Positions 51,883 through 59,557 of a stretch of 64,000 nucleotides of DNA are shown here, piece by piece; position 1 is the first letter of the stretch; the number at the start of each line of letters is the position of its first letter. Location of the stretch: positions 18,734 through 82,733 of the forward strand of contig JAHDMJ010000004.1 in NCBI GenBank assembly GCA_018436095.1, written 5' to 3'. Source of the DNA: Clostridia bacterium (GTDB lineage Bacteria; Bacillota; Peptococcia; DRI-13; UBA5745). The position numbers were made by a program, and so were the translations under genes. A model generated the notes under the pieces. The model was not told the DNA's origin and searched no databases. It worked only from the letters and a program-made list of their open reading frames with translations.

Positions 51883-51957
51883 TGGTGACCCGGACGGGAA
51901 TCGAACCCGTGTTACAGCCTTGAAAGGGCCGTGTCTTAACCTCTTGACCACCGGGCC
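51883..51957 (-). tRNA. tRNA-Glu (anticodon TTC)
   Basis: Acceptor GGCCCGG/CCGGGTC, discriminator A, encoded CCA; loop CTTTCAA, anticodon TTC. Confidence 0.93.
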
Positions 51958-51980
51958 AGTATTGCTGATCACCTGAATAC

Positions 51981-52057
51981 TGGTCGGGGCAGAGGGATTC
52001 GAACCCCCGACCCCCTGGTCCCAAACCAGGTGCGCTACCAAGCTGCGCTATGCCCCG
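51981..52057 (-). tRNA. tRNA-Pro (anticodon TGG)
   Basis: Acceptor CGGGGCA/TGCCCCG, discriminator A, encoded CCA; anticodon stem CCTGG/CCAGG, loop TTTGGGA, anticodon TGG. First tRNA of the operon. Confidence 0.93.
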
Positions 52058-52075
52058 CTTGACGTGACAAAATGT

Positions 52076-52104
52076 ATTTTAGCAAACAAAGGCATATTCG
52101 TCAA
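52076..52104 (-). promoter_or_regulatory. Promoter of the tRNA operon
   Basis: On the minus strand TTGACG (52104-52099), 17-bp spacer, TAAAAT (52081-52076), about 18 bp before the tRNA-Pro 5' end. Confidence 0.85.
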
Positions 52105-52211
52105 TAGCTTTTAATAAAATATTTCGTGAAACGGTAATGTCCCATAATTAACCCCTAAACCTTGATAATTATGGGTTTATTAGGAAATATTGAAGAAGCG
52201 AAGGTGATAAC

Positions 52212-53600
52212 ATGACTTACCCCGGCGAAAAGACAATCATTAAGATGGCAGATTCTATAGGCAGGGACTTGTCAGAGTACTACTTTGACCATCCTGGTGC
52301 CAAGCCTGAGGATTGTTTGAAAGACGGACATTTGACGGAAAGCTTCTTGTCATTGTTCCCTATTTTGCTTTCCTTAGTCGATGGCAGAAAAGAGTATCTG
52401 CCTCAAATGGCTGCTCAGCTTTTCTCCCAACGTCTGCCGGAGCTGGAGAATAAAGCGGTATCCATGTTTTGCATCGATGCTGTTCAGGCATTTTGCCAAA
52501 GCTATCTTAAAGGTGAGCTAACATTGCGGCCGGATATTCTACAGGAACGAAAAGTGGTATCGGCGGAAATCAATAAAGAAGAATTAAGCAAAAAACGGGA
52601 GTTGCCTCCGGAGCGGGAGTTGGCCCAGGAACAACAAGGCAGTAAAGAGCAGGCGTTGCCTCCGTCCCAAAAGCAGGAATTGCTGCAGGAGCAGGATGGC
52701 CAGCAGGATCAGATTGCGTTTGATTCCACAGGCAAAGATGTGATTTCTATTTCCAGTATACGTTATTATACAAAGAAAGCAGAAGCGGGAAAAAGGAAGC
52801 AGGACCCGGATAAAGGAGAGATGAATAAGGAGACCGGCAAGGAGGCTGCGGCAGAGAAGCCGGCTGTGCAAGCAGGGGAGGCAAAGGCAGCGGGCCAGCG
52901 GGCTGCCGCAAATATTGAAGCTGCAAAGACGGTAACGGAACAGGCCGCCGCAAATGCAGAGGAGGAGGAGCTGGCTGCAGAGCATGCTAAAGCCGTTATT
53001 GCACCGTTGCCGGAAATGCAGCAGGCGCCGGAATTGGAAAATATTGTCCCGGCAGCTTTGGAACCGGAGGCCCCGGTAATTTCGGAAGCGGAAATTAAAA
53101 TAGGGTTAAAGTCGGAAAAAGAGATTGATCCGGAGTATCGTTTACTTCGGCTATTGTCCTGGAGTTTTCCCGGTGAGACAGTTCTGTTAAACTGGCCCTT
53201 CCGCAGCTATTTATTCGAAGCTTACCTGCCCAGGCTGCGGCTGGCCGTTAAATTAGGCGAACCCCCCAGAACCCCTTCCCAAACGGGACTTTGGCTAAAG
53301 AAAGAGAACATTACTGTCATTTGGATAACCAACAGGATGCTTAAGGACCCCGTGGGGCTGCGCAGGCAACTGAAGCTGGCGGTGGGCAAGGCGGATCATC
53401 AAGGAGTCGGCTATTTCCGGAAGCTGGTCTTATCTGAGGGAAAAGAAGATAGCAAGGACTATGAAGAGGCCTTGGAAGCCAAGCCCCTATTTGATTTAAC
53501 GGCAGAAATCGAAAAGACCATGGCAGGATCAGAAAAAGCCGGGGCTTTAATCAAGAAAAAATCTATTGCGGATTTTCGCAGAGCCGGCCGGAATTTTTGA
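52212..53600 (+). CDS. Unknown protein with a low-complexity middle and a conserved C-terminal domain
   Basis: 462 residues from ATG 52212 with GAAGGTGAT upstream. The N-terminal ~115 residues are alpha-helical in character. Residues about 120-290 are Glu/Gln/Ala/Lys-rich low complexity, probably disordered or coiled. The C-terminal ~150 residues (LLRLLSWSFPGETVLLNWPFRSYLFEAYLPRLRLAVKLGEPP, then ITVIWITNRMLKDPVGLRRQL) faintly recall DUF559/Vsr-type nuclease folds, but the acidic active-site residues are not convincing. I do not recognise the family. Monocistronic, terminator follows. Confidence 0.75.
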   Translation: MTYPGEKTIIKMADSIGRDLSEYYFDHPGAKPEDCLKDGHLTESFLSLFPILLSLVDGRKEYLPQMAAQLFSQRLPELENKAVSMFCIDAVQAFCQSYLKGELTLRPDILQERKVVSAEINKEELSKKRELPPERELAQEQQGSKEQALPPSQKQELLQEQDGQQDQIAFDSTGKDVISISSIRYYTKKAEAGKRKQDPDKGEMNKETGKEAAAEKPAVQAGEAKAAGQRAAANIEAAKTVTEQAAANAEEEELAAEHAKAVIAPLPEMQQAPELENIVPAALEPEAPVISEAEIKIGLKSEKEIDPEYRLLRLLSWSFPGETVLLNWPFRSYLFEAYLPRLRLAVKLGEPPRTPSQTGLWLKKENITVIWITNRMLKDPVGLRRQLKLAVGKADHQGVGYFRKLVLSEGKEDSKDYEEALEAKPLFDLTAEIEKTMAGSEKAGALIKKKSIADFRRAGRNF

Positions 53601-53630
53601 AAAATAAACGTTCTGAAATTTGCCGGCATA

Positions 53631-53680
53631 AAAAATAGACGCTCGCTTCATTGCTGAAACGGCGTCTATTTATGTTTTTT
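53631..53680 (+). terminator. Terminator after the unknown 462-residue protein gene
   Basis: AAATAGACGC (53633-53642) pairs with GCGTCTATTT (53662-53671), followed by ATGTTTTTT. Confidence 0.85.
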
Positions 53681-53729
53681 GCCTTTCGGCTTACTTCGTC
53701 GACTTAAAATAAAAATACCTCCTAATTAA

Positions 53730-54098
53730 TTAAACCGCCATTGCAAATGGTACTTCGATTTCTCTCTTGTTTGATTTAGCGGTCATGTGGCTGGCCTTAA
53801 ATTTACTAACTAAGCTTTCGCAGGAAGCTAATGGATTCATATCTTCGCTGCAGGTCACCATATCAACGGTGGCCCGGCGGCCCTCCGGCCAGGTGTGAAT
53901 TGTCAGATTGGCTTTAGGTACGATCAATACGCCGCTGATACCATCCTGGCTAAATTGATGAAAAACGCTGTTTTCCACAACCAAACCGTTTTCGCCGGCA
54001 GCATCCCTTACTAAAGCTTCCAATTGATGCAAATCCCGAAGCAACTCCATGTCACAATCATGGATCTCGGCCAACACATGAAGGCCCATTACTTTCAT
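53730..54098 (-). CDS. S-adenosylmethionine decarboxylase (SpeH/SpeD)-family protein without the pyruvoyl serine
   Basis: 122 residues, the normal length of the bacterial SpeH class, and collinear with it: GLHVLAEIHDCD, SQDGISGVLIV, LTIHTWPEGRRATVDMVTC. In active enzymes the chain is cleaved at Glu-Ser within ESHLTIHTWPE and the Ser becomes the pyruvoyl cofactor. Here the same place reads KANLTIHTWPE, so Glu is Lys and Ser is Ala. The downstream His (IHTW) and Cys (VTCSE) are intact. It therefore cannot form the usual cofactor. No spermidine synthase gene is nearby. Start ATG 54098 follows GGGGG. Confidence 0.88.
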   Translation of the reverse strand: MKVMGLHVLAEIHDCDMELLRDLHQLEALVRDAAGENGLVVENSVFHQFSQDGISGVLIVPKANLTIHTWPEGRRATVDMVTCSEDMNPLASCESLVSKFKASHMTAKSNKREIEVPFAMAV

Positions 54099-54266
54099 CT
54101 ATCATGCCCCCTTATTTAATTTTTGTGTAACAAAAACCCAGATTTCTAAAGAATCAACCCAATTATACTATATTTTGACCCCCTGTCAACTAGTTGGGAA
54201 CTTTTTAAAATTTCCTGCGTCTAAACAGCCAGAAAGACACAATAAATATAGAGGGAAGGGATCAGG

Positions 54267-55022
54267 ATGAATGGCAAAAAACTTGGTCAATTGACATTAA
54301 TTGTAGTATTGGTAGGAGTACTTGTTGTATCGGCTTCCTGGGCCGCCACTTTGCCCCAAAACGGCAGTTTAATGGCTGCCGCCGAAAGCCAGGCAGCCCA
54401 GAGAAGCATCACAGTGACGGGGGCGGGAGCCGTATCGGTCAAACCGGATATGGCGGTAATTACCGTAGGCGTGCAGACCAGAGGGGCAAAAGCTGAGGCG
54501 GCCCAAAAAGAAAATGCTGTGCAGATGGATGCCCTTACCAAAGTGATTAAAGGAGCCGGCATTGCCGACGCCGACATGCAAACTTCCAACTATAGCATTT
54601 ACGAAGACGTATCTTATGATTATGAAAAAAACACCAGAAAGGTGAATGGCTATGTTGTAAATAACAGCATGACCATTAAAGTAAAGGATATCACGAAAGT
54701 AAGCGGCATTATCGATTTAGCGGGGCAGTCCGGCGCCAATAGTATTAACGGCATTTATTTCACCGTCAGCGACGAAAGCAAATATTATGGGGAAGCTCTG
54801 AAAGCTGCCGTAAAAAATGCCAAAGATAAGGGCGATGTGCTGGCGGCAGCCGGCGGTGCAGTTGTAGGCCAGGTAGTGCAGATGACAGAGGCCAGCTATG
54901 GCGGCGGCATTATCGTTAAAAGCGCAGCGGCTAGGGATATGGCGGCGGGGGCTGCCACACCTATAGAAGCCGGTTCTATGGAAATTACGGCCAATGTCAC
55001 GGTGACTTACGCTATCCAATAA
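54267..55022 (+). CDS. Secreted SIMPL-domain (DUF541) protein
   Basis: 251 residues. Signal peptide or anchor in the first ~27 residues (LTLIVVLVGVLVVSASWA), then the SIMPL domain: ITVTGAGAVSVKPDMAVITVGVQTRG, NYSIYEDVSYDYEKN, GYVVNNSMTIKVKDI, SGANSINGIYFTVSD, ending in a beta-rich EITANVTVTYAIQ. The family is widespread and exported; its biochemical role is poorly defined. Own terminator. Confidence 0.88.
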   Translation: MNGKKLGQLTLIVVLVGVLVVSASWAATLPQNGSLMAAAESQAAQRSITVTGAGAVSVKPDMAVITVGVQTRGAKAEAAQKENAVQMDALTKVIKGAGIADADMQTSNYSIYEDVSYDYEKNTRKVNGYVVNNSMTIKVKDITKVSGIIDLAGQSGANSINGIYFTVSDESKYYGEALKAAVKNAKDKGDVLAAAGGAVVGQVVQMTEASYGGGIIVKSAAARDMAAGAATPIEAGSMEITANVTVTYAIQ

Positions 55023-55076
55023 TTGCCGCTGGGTTAACGGCAGCAAAACATAGGCAGCAAAATATAAGAAGAAGTA

Positions 55077-55120
55077 AAAGGACATCGTCCGGGGGCAAAA
55101 CCTGGCGATGTCCTTTTTTT
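55077..55120 (+). terminator. Terminator after the SIMPL gene
   Basis: AAAAGGACATCG (55077-55087) pairs with CGATGTCCTTTT, followed by T residues. Confidence 0.88.
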
Positions 55121-55580
55121 AAAAATAACTAAAAGGTAAAAAAACTTATCAATAAAATATAAATTGAAAAATAATTGTCTAAAGCAATTTTATAAAAAAG
55201 GGCTGCTGTAATTAAGACTGTTTATTCAATAGGAAAAGGAAGTTTTCCATACAGCTCTTGTTTTTTTACTCATGATCCCGGCCTTGTAGCTAACTATAAG
55301 GTTGTAAAAATAGTACTGATAGAGAAAGCTTTTGAAATTTTATGCAGAAATCGAGAAAACAGAGTAAGGGGAATTTTTAAACAATAAATAAAAAAATAAT
55401 AAAAACATAGAAAGCATTCCTGGTTATCAGCAAAAAAATACGGTTGACTTTATAGCTAACTAGAATGATAGCATTAAATCAGCAGAGAAGAGAAAGGGGG
55501 AGGGTATTCAAATCCAGGAGTATGATAAGGGAGTATGCTGTTTTATATTGTTCCTGAATCAATGGTGAGGAGGTCTTGAA
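55121..55580 (+). other. AT-rich intergenic region before the second YfcC gene
   Basis: 460 bp without a gene. TAGCTAACTA occurs at about 55289 and again at about 55452, the second beside TTGACT, so it may be a regulator site near the promoter. The ribosome site GTGAGGAGGTC precedes the transporter start. Confidence 0.45.
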
Positions 55581-56972
55581 ATGAAAAGTATTGAAGTGCC
55601 TCATGTGTATGTTATTATTATGATCTTGATTATACTTGCTACTATTTTTACTTACATACTGCCTGCGGGTCAATTTGAGCGGTATCAAGACGATGCGGGG
55701 CGTACGGTGGTTACTCCGGGGTCTTATCAAGTTGTTCCCAATACGCCGGTAGGCCCTTTCAAAGCCCTTGAGGCCATTCCCCAGGGGCTGATAGAAGGCG
55801 CCTCAATTATCATGATTGTATTCGTTTACGGGGGAGCCTTCGGAATCATCAATGGTACCGGCGCTATTGAGAGCGGCATCGAAAACTCAGTGGAGTTTTT
55901 AAGCAAGATATCATTTATCATTATACCCGCTATGATGTTGCTGTTCTCTATGTTGGGCGCTTTTTTGGGTATTGCGGAGAGCACTTTGGCTTTCATCCCC
56001 CTATGTGTAACAATGGCCCGTTCTTTGGGATACGATGCTTTAGTGGGCTACGCTATGGTAGGCCTGGGCAATGCCATGGGCTTTGCCGCCGGGCCCATGA
56101 ATATGTGGACCACCGGTATCGCCCAGGGCATCGCAGAGCTGCCGCTTTTTTCGGGCCTTGGCGTCAGGATGTTTGTTTATGCGGTATTTCTAACTGCCGG
56201 CATTACCAGGGTGTTGTTGTATGCCAATAGAATTAAGAAAAACCCTGCCAATAGCTACATTTATGACATAGAGCAAAAAATGAAGAACAACCTTAATGAG
56301 GACAAAGGGACTGCTATAGAGTTCTCCTCCAGGAAAAGACTTACCCTGTCCTGCATTGGTATCGGTTTTGCCGTTCTTATAGCCGGAATATTTGCTCAGA
56401 AACTAACGGGTAATGGCATTGCTGCTTACCTCATCCTTCTGGGTATTGTCGTAGGCTTGGTAGATGGCAATTCCCCCAGCAAGATATCGGAAAACTTTGT
56501 GGTTGGCGTGAAAAACGTGGCCATGGGCGCTATCGTCATCGGTTTAGCCCGTGCAGTCCTGGTAGTGCTTACCCAAGGCAACATCATCGACACAATTTTG
56601 AACGCTGCCAACAACGCTTTGGGGCATTTTCCCACCATGGTTTGCGTAATTATGATTTTCTTCTTCCAGTTCTTTTTTAACTTTATTGTCAGTTCAGGCA
56701 GCGGCCAGGCAGCGACTACCATGCCTTTAATGGTGCCCTTGGCAGACTTGTCTGATATCACGCGCCAGACTACAGTTTTAGCTTTCCAGTTGGGCGATGG
56801 GATTTCCAACAACCTATGGCCTACCTCCGGCGGCATGATGGCCGGTATTGCTATGGCAGGCATTCCCTATGAAAAGTGGTTAAAATTCGTAGCTCCGCTG
56901 GTTGTATTTTTGGTGATTTTTAGTTGTACCACTCTGGTTATTTTAAATAACATGGGCTTCGGACCCTTTTAA
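55581..56972 (+). CDS. YfcC-family (DcuC-like) transporter
   Basis: 463 residues with about 12 hydrophobic segments and the same landmarks as the transporter at 18.3 kb: ILPAGQFERY, VYGGAFGIINGTGAIESGI, GPMNMWTTGIAQGIAELPLFSGLGVRM, SSGSGQAATTMPLMVPLAD. Encoded 24 bp before an M20 amidohydrolase, so it probably imports an N-acylated or peptide-like compound for that enzyme. Confidence 0.9.
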   Translation: MKSIEVPHVYVIIMILIILATIFTYILPAGQFERYQDDAGRTVVTPGSYQVVPNTPVGPFKALEAIPQGLIEGASIIMIVFVYGGAFGIINGTGAIESGIENSVEFLSKISFIIIPAMMLLFSMLGAFLGIAESTLAFIPLCVTMARSLGYDALVGYAMVGLGNAMGFAAGPMNMWTTGIAQGIAELPLFSGLGVRMFVYAVFLTAGITRVLLYANRIKKNPANSYIYDIEQKMKNNLNEDKGTAIEFSSRKRLTLSCIGIGFAVLIAGIFAQKLTGNGIAAYLILLGIVVGLVDGNSPSKISENFVVGVKNVAMGAIVIGLARAVLVVLTQGNIIDTILNAANNALGHFPTMVCVIMIFFFQFFFNFIVSSGSGQAATTMPLMVPLADLSDITRQTTVLAFQLGDGISNNLWPTSGGMMAGIAMAGIPYEKWLKFVAPLVVFLVIFSCTTLVILNNMGFGPF

Positions 56973-56996
56973 ACGATAGTAGAGGAGGCGTTTTCC

Positions 56997-58172
56997 ATGG
57001 ACGTTAAAACACTGGCAGATGAATTTAAACGATATGGCATAGAGATACGGCGCAAAATACATTCCTATCCGGAACTCTCCTGGCAGGAAAAAGAGACGAC
57101 GACCCTGATCGTCAAGGAGCTTGAGACCCTGGGTATCCCCTATGTACGGCCGGCAGAAACCGGCGTCATCGCCATCATTCAGGGGACAAAGGCCGGAGAG
57201 GGCAAAGGCAAGGTCCTGGGCTTACGGGCGGACATTGACGCCTTGCCTATCCAGGAGGCCAATGAATGCAGTTACAAATCTACCGTACCCAATGTGATGC
57301 ATGCCTGCGGTCATGATACCCATGCAGCCAGTCTCTTGGAAGCGGTTCAAATCATTTGGCGTTTGCGGGACCAGTTTTATGGTACAGTGAAGGTAATTTT
57401 TCAACCAGCAGAAGAATATTTCCCCAGCGGCGCACTGGCAATGATGGCCAAGGGCGATTTGGATGACGTCAATGCCTTTTATGGGGCTCATGTAAGTCCG
57501 GAACTTCCCACAGGCCAAATCTCCGTGGAGGCGGGTCCCAGAATGGCCAGTTCCGCCAGCATTGATATCAACGTAACAGGTAAAAGCGGGCACGGGGCCA
57601 GGCCTCATACGGCTATCGATGCTTTGGTAACTGCCGCCGCAATCGTTATGAACCTGCAAACATTGGTAAGCCGGGAGCTGCCTATGGAAAACACGGCAGT
57701 AATCAGCATCGGCACCATCCAGTCGGGTACCGCTAAAAATATTATTGCGGAAGAAGCGGTAATGTCCGGCACTTTCCGGTTTTACGATCCGAATTTAGAG
57801 AAAGTGATAGGGGAGGCAGTTGCCAGAATTGCTCAAAATACTGCCGCCGCTTACCGGGCGGAGGCTTCTGTTATCATTACTCCCGGATTGCCGCCGGTAG
57901 TCAATGATGAAGCCCTCAGCGCCATGGCTGAGAAATCCTTAATTAAGCTTTGGGGGGACAAGGCGGTAGGTTATTTACCCAGGAGTACCGGCGTCGAAGA
58001 CTTTGCCTACTATTCAAGAATTGCACCGTCTATAATGGCTTATTTCGGCGGTATTGATGCTGAAAGGGAAATCAATTATGCGCTGCATAATTCCCGGTTT
58101 GATGTGGATGAGGATTGCTTAACCTATGCCGCTTCACTCTATGCACAATTTGCCCTGGATTTTCTGGCCTAG
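56997..58172 (+). CDS. M20-family amidohydrolase (aminoacylase/IAA-amino acid hydrolase-like)
   Basis: 391 residues of the M20D branch. Metal ligands in HACGHDTHAASLLEA, the Glu-Glu pair IFQPAEEYFPSG, YGAHVSPELPTG, the dimerisation insert GKSGHGARPHTAIDAL, and the C-terminal His LHNSRFDVDED. It hydrolyses an N-acyl amino acid or similar amide in the cytoplasm. Partner of the YfcC transporter just upstream. Followed by a terminator. Confidence 0.92.
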   Translation: MDVKTLADEFKRYGIEIRRKIHSYPELSWQEKETTTLIVKELETLGIPYVRPAETGVIAIIQGTKAGEGKGKVLGLRADIDALPIQEANECSYKSTVPNVMHACGHDTHAASLLEAVQIIWRLRDQFYGTVKVIFQPAEEYFPSGALAMMAKGDLDDVNAFYGAHVSPELPTGQISVEAGPRMASSASIDINVTGKSGHGARPHTAIDALVTAAAIVMNLQTLVSRELPMENTAVISIGTIQSGTAKNIIAEEAVMSGTFRFYDPNLEKVIGEAVARIAQNTAAAYRAEASVIITPGLPPVVNDEALSAMAEKSLIKLWGDKAVGYLPRSTGVEDFAYYSRIAPSIMAYFGGIDAEREINYALHNSRFDVDEDCLTYAASLYAQFALDFLA

Positions 58173-58200
58173 CATAGATATGCAAATGCCTCCGGAGCCG

Positions 58201-58239
58201 AAAAAAGCTTGTTCCCATGAGCCGGGAACAGGCTTTTTT
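58201..58239 (+). terminator. Strong terminator after the M20 gene
   Basis: AAAAAAGCTTGTTCCC (58201-58216) pairs with GGGAACAGGCTTTTTT (58224-58239). Confidence 0.92.
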
Positions 58240-58297
58240 CACGTTAGGCGATCCTTCCTGTCATTTTAGTAAAATAGCTCACCAATTTCCGGAGAAA

Positions 58298-58330
58298 TTA
58301 GTTGACTAATCAATTAATCTGGTGTTATGA
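58298..58330 (+). promoter_or_regulatory. Promoter with overlapping palindromic operator of the MarR gene
   Basis: TTGACT (58302-58307), 17 bp, TTATGA (58325-58330). The -35 lies inside the perfect palindrome TTAGTTGACTAA (58298-58309), a MarR-type site, so the regulator probably represses itself and the co-transcribed genes. Confidence 0.65.
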
Positions 58331-58354
58331 TGAATCATAAAAGGGTGGTTTTTT

Positions 58355-58810
58355 GTGGAAAAACGCAAATCGTTGATTAAGGCGATTCTTGATACTTACC
58401 GGATTAGTTTGGCTTATATCGGTGAAAGCATATCAAAATACGGCATTGGCCGGGGCCAGTGGTACTTCTTTAATAGGCTGCTGCTGAGCGGAGACGGTAT
58501 CTCCCAGGAGCAGCTTTCGGAAGAGATGGTTGTGGATAGCGCCCATACGGCCCGGGCTGTTAAGAAGCTGGAGGAGGACGGCTACGTTTTTCGTAAAGCG
58601 GATCCCGGCGATGGCCGCAGGAAAAAGGTCTATGTAACGGAAAAAGCCGTTGCCATCAGAGAAGAGTACCATCAGATATATAAAGAGCTGAACAATATTC
58701 TGACCGCGGGCTTCACCCCTGAAGAAGTGGAGCTTACCCGGCAGCTATTGTACCGGATGCGGGACAATATCGATATATATGTAAAAACCAGGATTAAAGA
58801 CAGTCAATAA
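58355..58810 (+). CDS. MarR-family transcriptional regulator
   Basis: 151 residues from GTG 58355. Winged-helix core: GISQEQLSEEMVVDSAHTARAVKKLEEDGYVFRKADPGDGRRKKVYVTEKA, with flanking dimerisation helices. Followed after 37 bp by a TrmO homologue. A palindrome overlaps its own promoter. Ligand unknown. Confidence 0.9.
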   Translation: MEKRKSLIKAILDTYRISLAYIGESISKYGIGRGQWYFFNRLLLSGDGISQEQLSEEMVVDSAHTARAVKKLEEDGYVFRKADPGDGRRKKVYVTEKAVAIREEYHQIYKELNNILTAGFTPEEVELTRQLLYRMRDNIDIYVKTRIKDSQ

Positions 58811-58847
58811 AACAGGGCAATAGCCTGATTAATGACGGAGTTTAATA

Positions 58848-59276
58848 ATGACTGATGTAATTTCCATGAAACCTATTGGCAGAATCGAAACGCCTTTCAA
58901 GACACGGGAGGACCTGAAAGTTCCCCCTTTTAATCCCCGGGCGCCTTATCATGACCCGGACATCATAGGGACTGTCCGTCTTTTCGAAGAGTATGCTCAA
59001 GGCGCTGCCGACATTCAACCGGGAACATACGCAATGCTGATTTTTTACTTTGACCGTTCGCAAGGGTATAGTCTGACCACTCGGTCCCCCCGCTATGAAG
59101 AACCGGTAGGCGTATTCTCCACCCGCAGTCCCAACCGTCCCAACGGCATCGGCCTTTCCATCGTACAATTTTTAAGCATCGACGGCTGTATTTTAACCTT
59201 TCGAGGTGTGGACATGCTAGACGGCACACCGCTGCTGGACATTAAGCCCTATTCAGGCGAAATTCCCGGAGGCTGA
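58848..59276 (+). CDS. TrmO/TsaA-family tRNA methyltransferase-like protein
   Basis: 142 residues, the length of the compact single-domain form. Family blocks are PIGRIETPF, NPRAPYHDPDIIGTVRLF, GVFSTRSPNRPNGIGLSIVQ and GVDMLDGTPLLDIKPY. E. coli TrmO uses SAM to N6-methylate t6A in tRNA; the short bacterial forms may not all do this. It directly precedes the cobalamin riboswitch. Confidence 0.85.
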   Translation: MTDVISMKPIGRIETPFKTREDLKVPPFNPRAPYHDPDIIGTVRLFEEYAQGAADIQPGTYAMLIFYFDRSQGYSLTTRSPRYEEPVGVFSTRSPNRPNGIGLSIVQFLSIDGCILTFRGVDMLDGTPLLDIKPYSGEIPGG

Positions 59277-59299
59277 AATAAGGATTAAAATTTCATATC

Positions 59300-59462
59300 A
59301 TCGCCGACAGGTTTACGAAAGTAACGAACAGGGAATACGGTGCAAATCCGTAACAGCCCCGCTACTGTAAGCGCTGCAGAACTCAATGCCATTATGCCAC
59401 TGGCTTAAGCTGGGAAGGCGGCATTCGGGGGCGCAAGTCAGGAGACCTGCCTGCCGGTTAGC
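59300..59462 (+). promoter_or_regulatory. Cobalamin riboswitch
   Basis: Core elements in order: GGGAATACGGTGCAAATCCG, AACAGCCCCGCTACTGTAAG, GCCACTGG, GGGAAGGC and AAGTCAGGAGACCTGCC, enclosed by the P1 region. It lies 95 bp before the ABC importer operon; adenosylcobalamin binding would be expected to switch the operon off. The expression platform between the core and the start is not obvious to me. Confidence 0.95.
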
Positions 59463-59557
59463 ATAAATTCATTTTCCGAGGGGAGAGTGGTTTATTTTTT
59501 ATACCTAAAACGGGCCTAAGGCAACTGATGTTCAGAAAAGATGTAAGGAGGACGCTT

